From contig SFVH01000045.1 in the NCBI GenBank assembly GCA_004561555.1, positions 1-12,700 on the forward strand: a stretch of DNA of 12,700 bases, given 5' to 3'. The notes below the pieces were generated by a model that had not been told where the DNA came from, searched no databases, and saw only the letters and a program-made list of their open reading frames with translations. A program made the position numbers and the translations under genes. The DNA comes from a bacterium. GTDB taxonomy: Bacteria; Bacteroidota; Bacteroidia; Bacteroidales; Muribaculaceae. Shown here one piece after another: positions 5,747-12,007 of the stretch (within the stretch, counting starts at the first letter, position 1; each line of letters opens with the position of its first letter).

Positions 5747-8281
5747 ATGAAGAAAATAATCTTATCAGCGACGCTCGCCGTCGCAGCACTTATGTCGGAA
5801 GCTGCCGACAAGGTGTTCCTCTATTCGCCTGCCATCGACCAAGGCGTGCATGTGGCTTATGCTGCCGACGAGAGAGCTACCGCATTTTTCAATATCGGAC
5901 AGATATTCCAGTCGGACTATGCCCGATGGGGAGCCGACAAAAAAATGTACTCCGAATTTGCCATCGCGCTCGACGAGGGCGGATATGCTGCCGTCTTCCA
6001 GGTGAACGATGTGGCTCCGTGTTTCGCTGTGGCCTACAGTCGCAATCTCGTCACATGGCGACCGCAGGACTATCCCCGCATGAGTCATCAGGGAGTGTTG
6101 GCACCGGTGATTGTGGCAAAGGGAGCAGGGAAATACGACGTGGTGTATCGCACAAAGGACGACAAGTATCGCAAGACGACCACCGACGCCAACTTCAGGC
6201 ATTTCACCCCCGATGTGCCTGCAACTGCCGACGAATATGCCATTGCCGACAAAAAGAGGGCAAGAGCTAAAGTGGGGAATAAGGAATTTGTAGGCAACAT
6301 ACTGACTATCAATGATAACGGAGAGACTCTTAGCGGTATCAAGGCATACTTTGCCAAGCAAGCCGACAACAATGCCAAATGGGCGGAGGACTTCGCCGGC
6401 GATTCCAAGCGATATGCATCGCTCATAGCCGCTGGCAAGGCTAAGGCAAAGCTTAACATCAACGTCTTCGGCGAAAAGAAGATAAGCGACAAGCTCATCG
6501 GGATTTTCTTCGAGGACATCAGCTATGCCGCCGACGGTGGACTGTATGCCGAGATGGTGCAAAACCGCGACTTCGAATACACGCCTGCCGACCACAGCGG
6601 ATGGAACGCCTTCACAGCATGGCAACTGGCATCGGGCAAGCAGCCAAAGATCGTCACCTCGTCGCCGCTCAGTCAGCAGAATCCACATGCGCTCAGCATC
6701 GCTGCCGACACACTCTACAACGAGGGATGGGACGGAATGGCGCTCAAGGCTGGCGAGAAATACGACTTCAGTATGTATGTAAAACCATCGTCGGCTAAGT
6801 CGTTTGTCGTTGCGCTCGTGGATGGCAACCGTGTGCTGGCGAGAGCGAGAATTGAAGCCAAAGGCAAGGAATGGGTGAAATATTCAGCAACGCTCACAGC
6901 GTCGGAATCCGCCTCTGCCGCTAAACTGATGCTTGTGGCTGAGGGCAAGAAATCCGCGCTCGTTGACATGATCAGCCTGTTCCCACAGAAGACTTTCAAG
7001 GGAAGGAAGAACGGACTGCGTGCCGATCTCGCACAGACGATTGCCGACCTGCAACCGAAGTTTGTGAGATTCCCCGGAGGCTGCATGAGCCACGGCGACG
7101 GACTGGATAATATATATAGGTGGAAACACACCGTCGGACCGCTTCAGGATCGCACGCCCGACCGCAATATATGGAATTATCATCAGACGCGCGGACTGGG
7201 ATTCTACGAATACTTCCAGTTCTGCGAGGACATCGGTGCCGAACCGCTGCCCGTGCTCGCTGCCGGTGTGCCGTGTCAGAACTCCGCTCCCGACGCCAAC
7301 GGATATGGCGGACAGCAAGGCGGAATACCTATGGACGAAATGTCTGCTTATATACAGGAGATTCTCGACATGATAGAGTGGGCCAACGGCGATCCGGCCA
7401 CAAGCAAGTGGGCGAAGATGAGAGCCGAGGCAGGACATCCCGCGCCATTCAATCTCAAATACATCGGCATCGGCAACGAGGACATCATCTCGACGGCATT
7501 TGAGGATAGATTCTCGATGATATGCCGAGCCATACGCGAGAAATATCCCGAGATACAGATATGCGGCACGGCAGGACCGTTCCACACTCCGTCGTCCGAC
7601 TATATCGAGGGTTGGCTCTTCGCATTCGAACATCAGGACATCATCGACCTCGTGGACGAGCACTACTACGAGAGCGTGGGATGGTTTGTCAACAATCAGG
7701 ACTACTATGACAACTACGACCGCAAGGGACCGAAGGTCTATCTCGGCGAATATGCCGCCCGAAGCGCTCACGGCAATATCGACTGCGCACTGGCAGAGGC
7801 TCTGCATCTGTGCGGTATCGAGCGCAACGGCGATGTGGTGGAGATGACTTCGTATGCACCGATGCTCTGCCACAAGAAGCATCAGAACTGGAATCCCGAC
7901 ATGATATACTTCGACAACGAGACCATCGAACTCACTCCGAGTTATCATACACAACGACTCTTCTCGAAATATTCGGGCACTCACTATCTCGACTCTTACA
8001 TCGACGGACTGCCCGAGGACGCACAGCGACGAGTGGCTGCCTCTATCGTATGCGACACCAAGACGGGAAAGGGCTATCTCAAGGTGGTGAACACACTGCC
8101 GGTGGCTCTCGCACTTGATGTCACAGGAATGGAAATCAGCGCCGACCGACCATTCGAGGGCTTCAGCGGAAAGCCTGGACAGGAGCGAGTGGAAGTGAAG
8201 AGCGGCAAGACGGGCAAGCTCGACAAGGACGTGTTCAAAGTGGAGCTGCCGCCATATTCGTTTAGGGTAATCGAACTCTGA
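5747..8281 (+). CDS. secreted GH51 alpha-L-arabinofuranosidase with an extra N-terminal region
   Basis: GH51 enzymes release terminal alpha-L-arabinofuranose from arabinan or arabinoxylan side chains by a retaining mechanism. A signal peptide (MKKIILSATLAVAALMSEA, 1-19) exports the 844-residue protein. Residues about 20-200 are additional to a minimal GH51; FAVAYSRNLVTWRPQDYP (about 92-109) resembles one blade of a GH43-like five-bladed propeller. The GH51 body starts near 235 with GIFFEDISYAADGGLYAEMVQNRDFE (about 250-275). A CBM4-like sandwich follows (about 280-410), then the (beta/alpha)8 barrel from LQPKFVRFPGGC (about 433). The acid/base is E578 in YIGIGNED and the nucleophile is E668 in KVYLGEYAA. 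A C-terminal sandwich ends PPYSFRVIEL. No stop or frameshift interrupts it. Divergent from the propeller sensor, it is the likely regulated target. The N-terminal region's assignment is by eye. Confidence 0.93.
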   Translation: MKKIILSATLAVAALMSEAADKVFLYSPAIDQGVHVAYAADERATAFFNIGQIFQSDYARWGADKKMYSEFAIALDEGGYAAVFQVNDVAPCFAVAYSRNLVTWRPQDYPRMSHQGVLAPVIVAKGAGKYDVVYRTKDDKYRKTTTDANFRHFTPDVPATADEYAIADKKRARAKVGNKEFVGNILTINDNGETLSGIKAYFAKQADNNAKWAEDFAGDSKRYASLIAAGKAKAKLNINVFGEKKISDKLIGIFFEDISYAADGGLYAEMVQNRDFEYTPADHSGWNAFTAWQLASGKQPKIVTSSPLSQQNPHALSIAADTLYNEGWDGMALKAGEKYDFSMYVKPSSAKSFVVALVDGNRVLARARIEAKGKEWVKYSATLTASESASAAKLMLVAEGKKSALVDMISLFPQKTFKGRKNGLRADLAQTIADLQPKFVRFPGGCMSHGDGLDNIYRWKHTVGPLQDRTPDRNIWNYHQTRGLGFYEYFQFCEDIGAEPLPVLAAGVPCQNSAPDANGYGGQQGGIPMDEMSAYIQEILDMIEWANGDPATSKWAKMRAEAGHPAPFNLKYIGIGNEDIISTAFEDRFSMICRAIREKYPEIQICGTAGPFHTPSSDYIEGWLFAFEHQDIIDLVDEHYYESVGWFVNNQDYYDNYDRKGPKVYLGEYAARSAHGNIDCALAEALHLCGIERNGDVVEMTSYAPMLCHKKHQNWNPDMIYFDNETIELTPSYHTQRLFSKYSGTHYLDSYIDGLPEDAQRRVAASIVCDTKTGKGYLKVVNTLPVALALDVTGMEISADRPFEGFSGKPGQERVEVKSGKTGKLDKDVFKVELPPYSFRVIEL

Positions 8282-8300
8282 CGAAAAAAAATCGAAAAAA

Positions 8301-8330
8301 GTTGTAGCATATTCTCCTCGCGTCACGTCT
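8301..8330 (+). promoter_or_regulatory. possible ECF-type promoter upstream of the sigma pseudogene
   Basis: GTTGTAG (8301-8307) and CGTCT (8326-8330) are 18 bp apart and resemble the -35/-10 pair of ECF sigma promoters, where a CGTC -10 is common. No TAnnTTTG element is present in this 92-bp gap. ECF sigma genes are often autoregulated, which fits, but the match is short. Confidence 0.3.
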
Positions 8331-8373
8331 AAAGTACAAAAACAGAGAAAAATACAATAGAATATATATATAA

Positions 8374-8813
8374 ATGGAACCCAACGAGAAAGAATTCGCC
8401 CAAGTGGTGAGAGAACAGAAGTCAACCATCTATACGGTGTGCTATATGTTCTCATCAACCTGTGGAAGGGCTTTGACTCATTCGAGGGACGAAGCGACAT
8501 CCGCACATGGGTGTACAGAGTGGCGCTAAACACATGCATCACCATCGACCGCAAGAAAAAACGCAGGCGCGACAAGGAGGCTAAGGTGGAAATGGACATC
8601 AACCTATACGAGGACAACGATGCCGACACCAAGCAGGTGAAGAAACTCTATGAGCGCATCAACAAGCTCGGAGTATTCGACCGTGCCATCGTGCTGCTGT
8701 GGCTCGAAGGTATGCCGTATGACGAAATCGGACAGATAGTGGGAATATCATCCAAGAATGTCTCGGTGAAACTCGTCAGAATACGTGAGGAATTAAAGAA
8801 TATGAACAACTAA
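8374..8813 (+). pseudogene. ECF-type RNA polymerase sigma factor, frameshifted by an internal deletion
   Basis: ATG 8374 opens a frame reading MEPNEKEFAQVVREQK...IYTVCYMFS, the usual start of Bacteroidota ECF sigma factors. The frame then leaves the family and stops at 8527-8529 after 51 codons. Homology resumes in another frame with VLINLWKGFDSFEGRSDIRTWVYRVALNTC (8445 onward). It runs through the region-4 HTH (YDEIGQIVGISSKNVSVKLVRIREEL) to the stop at 8811-8813. In relatives about 12-13 residues of the type SxDxDEVxDLFQE lie between MFS and VLI. Here they are missing, and the shift requires loss of 3k+1 nt. The six bases GTTCTC at 8448-8453 fit both the MFS codons and the VL codons. A deletion between two GTTCTC copies (40 or 43 nt) would explain the join. 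A GTG at 8439 could start a 124-residue fragment lacking most of region 2. Sequencing error is unlikely to remove 40 nt but should be excluded. Confidence 0.85.
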
Positions 8814-8824
8814 AATCTTATACA

Positions 8825-9418
8825 ATGGAAAATATTAATGAACACAACGTGAATGAACTGGAGGCAATGCGCAGCCAGATGCAACTGCTCAAGCAGAAAT
8901 TGGATAATCAGGAGATCATCAACGACCAATTGCTTAGAAACGCTATGTCGGGCAAAATGTCGTGGATAAGGAAGTATATCTGGTTTGAACTGCTTGTGTT
9001 GCTTCCGCTATGTACACTCAATTTCGTGGGTCTTAAACTGATGAATCCCGGACTGTCGATATGGGCTATCGCGTCAATCCTCTTGCTTGTGCTTGTGGAG
9101 ATTCTGCTCGACTTTTATATTAATAATATGTCGGCGAGCGACTGGCAGTCGGAAAACTTGTTGCAGACTGCCGACAAGCTTGTGAAGATGAAGAAGCTCA
9201 GATTATGGCAAGTGGGATTGTCGCTGCCAGTGGCAATTGCCCTTTTCGTATGGCTCTTCTCCGGATTTGAGGACAAGGTGATGTATTACACCGTCATTGG
9301 TGGAATCGTCGGAGGTGTAATCGGCCTCACAATCGGTATCGCCATTCTCATCAAGATGCAGAGCACCAACGACTCGCTCATCAGTCAGATACGCGAGATG
9401 AAGGATATCCAGGAATGA
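8825..9418 (+). CDS. four-helix membrane protein with N-terminal coiled coil, possible sigma-factor partner
   Basis: Function unrecognised. The 197 residues begin with a charged, Leu/Gln-rich coiled-coil segment (about 8-40, NELEAMRSQMQLLKQKLDNQ). Four predicted membrane helices follow, at about 51-70, 78-99, 128-146 and 152-177. A short polar tail ends the protein. The gene starts 11 nt after the stop of the sigma pseudogene, so the two were one operon, and a terminator follows at 9465. ECF sigma genes are commonly paired with a membrane-bound anti-sigma factor, and a cytoplasmic coiled coil plus membrane helices is compatible with that. No ZAS (zinc anti-sigma) motif is seen, so the role is inference from position. 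The reading frame is intact although its presumed partner is broken. Confidence 0.75.
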   Translation: MENINEHNVNELEAMRSQMQLLKQKLDNQEIINDQLLRNAMSGKMSWIRKYIWFELLVLLPLCTLNFVGLKLMNPGLSIWAIASILLLVLVEILLDFYINNMSASDWQSENLLQTADKLVKMKKLRLWQVGLSLPVAIALFVWLFSGFEDKVMYYTVIGGIVGGVIGLTIGIAILIKMQSTNDSLISQIREMKDIQE

Positions 9419-9464
9419 ATCAAGAGTTAATTATTTGAAATTGAAATTTATCATCATTATTTGT

Positions 9465-9500
9465 CCCTTCGCCGCAGTGATGCGCCGGAGGGATTTTTTT
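9465..9500 (+). terminator. intrinsic terminator of the sigma/membrane-protein unit
   Basis: Stem CCCTTCG (9465-9471) with CGGAGGG (9486-9492), one C-C mismatch, then inner stem CGCA-GTGA-TGCG. The hairpin is followed by A and seven T (9494-9500). It lies 47 nt after the membrane-protein stop. Strong structure and T tract make this a clear call. Confidence 0.9.
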
Positions 9501-9523
9501 GTCTCATTATTGTCCTAGTGGAT

Positions 9524-9566
9524 AAAAAGAAAAGCCGCAAAAGGTTGACGAACAACCGATTGCGAC
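9524..9566 (-). terminator. intrinsic terminator of the tRNA-Met gene
   Basis: On the minus strand, GTCGCAA (9566-9560) pairs with TTGCGGC (9540-9534), enclosing GGTTG-TTCGT-CAACC. It is followed by TTTTCTTTTT (9533-9524). It begins 7 nt beyond the tRNA 3' end, so the tRNA is probably a single-gene transcript. It faces the plus-strand terminator ending at 9500. Confidence 0.88.
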
Positions 9567-9573
9567 TTGATAG

Positions 9574-9646
9574 TTGCGGAGGCAGGACTCGAACATGCGA
9601 CCTCCAGGTTATGAGCCTGGCGAGCTACCAACTGCTCCACTCCGCG
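9574..9646 (-). tRNA. tRNA-Met (CAT), initiator-like
   Basis: Folding the minus strand gives a 73-nt cloverleaf: acceptor CGCGGAG/CTCCGCA, D arm GAGC-AGTTGGTA-GCTC, anticodon arm CCAGG-CTCATAA-CCTGG with anticodon CAT, variable AGGTC, T loop TTCGAGT, and discriminator A. No CCA is encoded. The unpaired C1-A72 end is the hallmark of bacterial initiator tRNA. The anticodon stem has A29-U41 where canonical initiators have G29-C41, leaving two rather than three consecutive G-C pairs. The T stem (GCATG/CCTGC) has a T52-C62 mismatch. Initiator identity is therefore likely but with atypical features. Confidence 0.92.
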
Positions 9647-9761
9647 ATGTTATTTCTTATTTGCGGGTGCATGAAATAACCAAATAATTCAGCAAGTTTT
9701 TTGCAAAAATCACCTGTTTTAGGTAAAAATTACTCTTTTTCTAACATTTTTGCGCTTTTTT

Positions 9762-9793
9762 CTTGCTTATTTGGCGAAAAATGTCTATATTTG
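9762..9793 (+). promoter_or_regulatory. Bacteroidota-type promoter for the tetR-fabG run
   Basis: TATATTTG (9786-9793) matches TAnnTTTG exactly. CTTG (9762-9765), 20 bp upstream, is a 3-of-4 match to the -33 TTTG. Transcription would start near 9797-9800, giving a leader of about 45 nt to the ATG at 9844. Confidence 0.65.
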
Positions 9794-9827
9794 CACACGA
9801 TAAACCGAATGTGCAATAATAATACAT

Positions 9828-9835
9828 AGGAGGAG
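9828..9835 (+). promoter_or_regulatory. unusually strong Shine-Dalgarno sequence before the TetR-type gene
   Basis: AGGAGGAG lies 8 nt before ATG 9844. The other starts in this window have A-rich leaders with no such match, apart from a weak AGGA before 11303, so this site stands out and fixes the start. Confidence 0.75.
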
Positions 9836-9843
9836 ACTATTAA

Positions 9844-10434
9844 ATGTCAATATCGAAAACAAGACAAAAGTTGGTTGACGTGGCTCGTCAACTATTTGCC
9901 AAAAACGGGCTTGAGAACACTACGATGAACGATATCGCAGTGCAATCGGGCAAGGGCCGACGCACGCTATACACCTATTTCAAAAGCAAGGAAGAGGTGT
10001 ATCACGCCGTGATTGCATCAGAACTCGAACTGCTCTCCGACAAGCTCGACGAAGTGGCTATGCGCAAAATACGTCCTCAGGACAAGATTATCGAACTAAT
10101 CTACACGCATCTCAGCATGATAAAGGAAGTGGTGGTGCGCAACGGCAACTTGCGTGCCGAGTTCTTCCGAAATATATGGATGGTGGAGAAGGTGAGGAAG
10201 AATTTCGACGAGGACGAAATCGACCTCTTCCGCAAAGTATATACCGAGGGAAAGCTGCAGGGCGAGTTTGATATCGACAACATCGACCTTGTGGCCGACA
10301 TCACTCACTATTGTATCAAGGGACTCGAAGTACCGTATATCTACGGACGACTCGGACATGGCATGACTGAGGAAATGAGCAAGCCGCTCGTGGCAAAGGT
10401 GGTATATGGAGCTTTGGGAAAGGTGAGAAGGTGA
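9844..10434 (+). CDS. TetR/AcrR family transcriptional regulator
   Basis: The 196-residue protein has the TetR plan. An N-terminal DNA-binding domain (about 4-52) carries the helix-turn-helix TTMNDIAVQSGKGRRTLYTYF (about 26-46) followed by KSKEEVYHAVI. An all-helical ligand-binding and dimerisation domain makes up the rest. TetR proteins bind an inverted-repeat operator as dimers and release it on binding a small molecule. The gene sits 75 nt upstream of fabG on the same strand, so a role in fatty-acid or envelope-lipid control is plausible, but the ligand cannot be read from the sequence. ATG 9844 is fixed by the AGGAGGAG site and the promoter upstream. No clear operator palindrome was found in the leader. 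Confidence 0.88.
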   Translation: MSISKTRQKLVDVARQLFAKNGLENTTMNDIAVQSGKGRRTLYTYFKSKEEVYHAVIASELELLSDKLDEVAMRKIRPQDKIIELIYTHLSMIKEVVVRNGNLRAEFFRNIWMVEKVRKNFDEDEIDLFRKVYTEGKLQGEFDIDNIDLVADITHYCIKGLEVPYIYGRLGHGMTEEMSKPLVAKVVYGALGKVRR

Positions 10435-10440
10435 GGGGAA

Positions 10441-10471
10441 TTAGGAATTAGGGATTAGGAATTAGGGATTA
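10441..10471. repeat. TTAGGRA heptad array between the TetR-type gene and fabG
   Basis: Two exact copies of the 14-mer TTAGGAATTAGGGA (10441-10454, 10455-10468) plus TTA. Each 14-mer is two heptads, TTAGGAA and TTAGGGA. A similar array follows fabG at 11276. Confidence 0.85.
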
Positions 10472-10509
10472 TCATATATACATTATTAATAATATAATAA
10501 GAAAGAAAA

Positions 10510-11268
10510 ATGGGACTATTAACAGGTAAGACAGCACTCATCACTGGTGCTGCTCGTGGTATCGGCAAGGCCGTTGCCATGAAATTCGCTCAGGAAGGAG
10601 CTAACATCGCATTCACTGACCTCGTGCTCAACGACGACATGGCTGCAGGATTGGAAGCTACTCGCAAGGAAATTGAGGCTGTAGGAGTAAAGTGCAAAGC
10701 ATACGCTGGAAACGCCGCCGACTTTGCCGAGACTGAGGCTGTGGTTAAGCAGATAAAGGAGGACTTCGGTTCTATCGATGTGCTCGTCAACAATGCTGGT
10801 ATCACTAAGGACGGACTTATGCTCCGCATGACTGAGCAGCAGTGGGACGCAGTACTCAACGTCAACCTTAAGTCGGCGTTCAACTTCATCCATGCTTGTG
10901 CTCCTATCATGCTTCGCCAGCGTGGTGGTTCGATCATCAACATGTCGAGTGTCGTTGGTGTTCACGGAAATGCCGGACAGTGCAACTACTCTGCATCTAA
11001 GGCTGGTATGATCGGTTTGGCCAAGTCTATCGCTCAGGAACTCGGTCCTAAGGGCGTGCGCGCAAATGCAGTGGCTCCCGGATTCATCGAGACAGCCATG
11101 ACAGCACAGTTGCCCGAGGAAATCCGTCAGGACTGGATGAAGAAGATTCCACTTCGCCGTGGCGGACAGGTAGAGGACATCGCCAACGTTTGTCTGTTCC
11201 TCGCCAGCGACATGTCAAGCTATGTAAGCGGTCAGGTTATCCAGATCGACGGCGGCATGAACATGTAA
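10510..11268 (+). CDS. fabG: 3-oxoacyl-[acyl-carrier-protein] reductase
   Basis: FabG reduces 3-oxoacyl-ACP to 3-hydroxyacyl-ACP with NADPH in the fatty-acid elongation cycle, in the cytoplasm. The 252 residues form a complete classical short-chain dehydrogenase. The nucleotide-binding loop is TGAARGIG (12-19), NNAG is at 94-97, and the catalytic triad is Ser147 (NMSSVVG), Tyr160 and Lys164 (YSASK), with Asn in NVNLKSAF. PGFIETAM and the C-terminal GQVIQIDGGM are FabG-typical. Gly/Ala/Arg codons favour GGT, GCT and CGT more than in neighbouring genes, consistent with high expression. The start has the leader AATAAGAAAGAAAA. It sits between the TetR-type gene and rluA-like gene and is flanked on both sides by TTAGGAA arrays. 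The family contains many paralogues, but the motif set and length favour FabG proper. Confidence 0.92.
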   Translation: MGLLTGKTALITGAARGIGKAVAMKFAQEGANIAFTDLVLNDDMAAGLEATRKEIEAVGVKCKAYAGNAADFAETEAVVKQIKEDFGSIDVLVNNAGITKDGLMLRMTEQQWDAVLNVNLKSAFNFIHACAPIMLRQRGGSIINMSSVVGVHGNAGQCNYSASKAGMIGLAKSIAQELGPKGVRANAVAPGFIETAMTAQLPEEIRQDWMKKIPLRRGGQVEDIANVCLFLASDMSSYVSGQVIQIDGGMNM

Positions 11269-11275
11269 TTTTTAA

Positions 11276-11299
11276 TTAGGAATTAGAAATTAGGAATTA
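11276..11299. repeat. TTAGRAA heptad array between fabG and the RluA-family gene
   Basis: TTAGGAA (11276), TTAGAAA (11283), TTAGGAA (11290) and TTA (11297) form 3.4 heptads that end 3 nt before ATG 11303. The AGGA of the last heptad could serve as a ribosome-binding site at about 7 nt spacing. Confidence 0.75.
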
Positions 11300-11302
11300 T
11301 CG

Positions 11303-11965
11303 ATGAAGGTAATCTATGAGGATAACCATATCATCGTGGTGAACAAGGATAGCGGTGAGATCGTTCAGGGCGACAAAACTGGCGACACTCCGCTATCCGA
11401 CACCGTCAAGGAATACATCCGTGTGAAATACAACAAACCCGGAAATGTGTTCCTTGGTGTTGTTCATCGTCTCGATCGTCCCGTAAGCGGACTGGTGGTT
11501 TTTGCCCGAACGTCGAAGGCTCTCAGCCGACTATGCGATATGTTTCGCAAGGGTGAGGTGCACAAGACTTATTGGGCTGTGGTGGCCAATCGACCGCCTG
11601 CCGACGAAGGCACTCTCGAGAATTGGCTCGTGCGCAATGAGCGTCAGAACAAGTCGTATGCATACAATCACGAGGTGAAGGACTCCAAAAAGGCTGTACT
11701 CAAATATCGCGTCATCGGCCGAAGTGAGAGATATTGGCTTGTGGAGGTGAATCTCCTCACCGGGCGTCATCATCAGATAAGATGCCAGTTGGCTGCAATG
11801 GGATGTCCTATCAAGGGCGACTTGAAATATGGCGCGCGAAGAAGCAATCCCGACGGCAGCATTTCGCTAATGTCGCATAGGGTGGAGTTTGAGCATCCGG
11901 TGAGTCACCAGCCAATCACTCTTGAGGTTGACGGCTTTGAGTCGTTCTGCTTCAGTCGCTTATAA
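11303..11965 (+). CDS. RluA-family RNA pseudouridine synthase
   Basis: The enzyme isomerises specific uridines of rRNA or tRNA to pseudouridine. The 220 residues cover the catalytic domain only, with no N-terminal S4 domain, as in the shorter RluA/TruC-like members. The start MKVIYEDNHIIVVNKDSG (1-18) is the usual first strand of this domain. The catalytic Asp is D58 in HRLDRPVSGLVVFAR (55-69). Later conserved elements are LLTGRHHQIRCQLAAMGCPIKGDLKYG (about 151-177) and LMSHRVEFEHP. ATG 11303 lies 34 nt after the fabG stop and TamB follows 42 nt downstream, so it probably lies in the same transcript. The target uridine cannot be deduced. The gene appears intact. Confidence 0.92.
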   Translation: MKVIYEDNHIIVVNKDSGEIVQGDKTGDTPLSDTVKEYIRVKYNKPGNVFLGVVHRLDRPVSGLVVFARTSKALSRLCDMFRKGEVHKTYWAVVANRPPADEGTLENWLVRNERQNKSYAYNHEVKDSKKAVLKYRVIGRSERYWLVEVNLLTGRHHQIRCQLAAMGCPIKGDLKYGARRSNPDGSISLMSHRVEFEHPVSHQPITLEVDGFESFCFSRL

Positions 11966-12007
11966 TTAACTATTCTCACACCAATTAATAGTGAAATCCC
12001 TCTCTGT

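Noticed and set aside
8439..8460. Programmed frameshift in the sigma gene
   Set aside because: No slippery heptamer is present, and about 12 conserved residues are missing at the join, which recoding cannot restore.
6884..8632. 582-codon open frame on the minus strand
   Set aside because: It lies antisense to the GH51 gene and the sigma pseudogene, has no family motifs and repetitive Val/His/Leu/Ser composition; it results from the codon bias of the plus-strand gene.
9461..9679. 72-codon plus-strand open frame
   Set aside because: It runs through a terminator, an opposed terminator and the tRNA gene, so it cannot be a real protein gene.
11969..11992. Terminator between the RluA-family gene and the TamB-like gene
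   Set aside because: The stem is six A/T-rich pairs with no following T tract, too weak to call.
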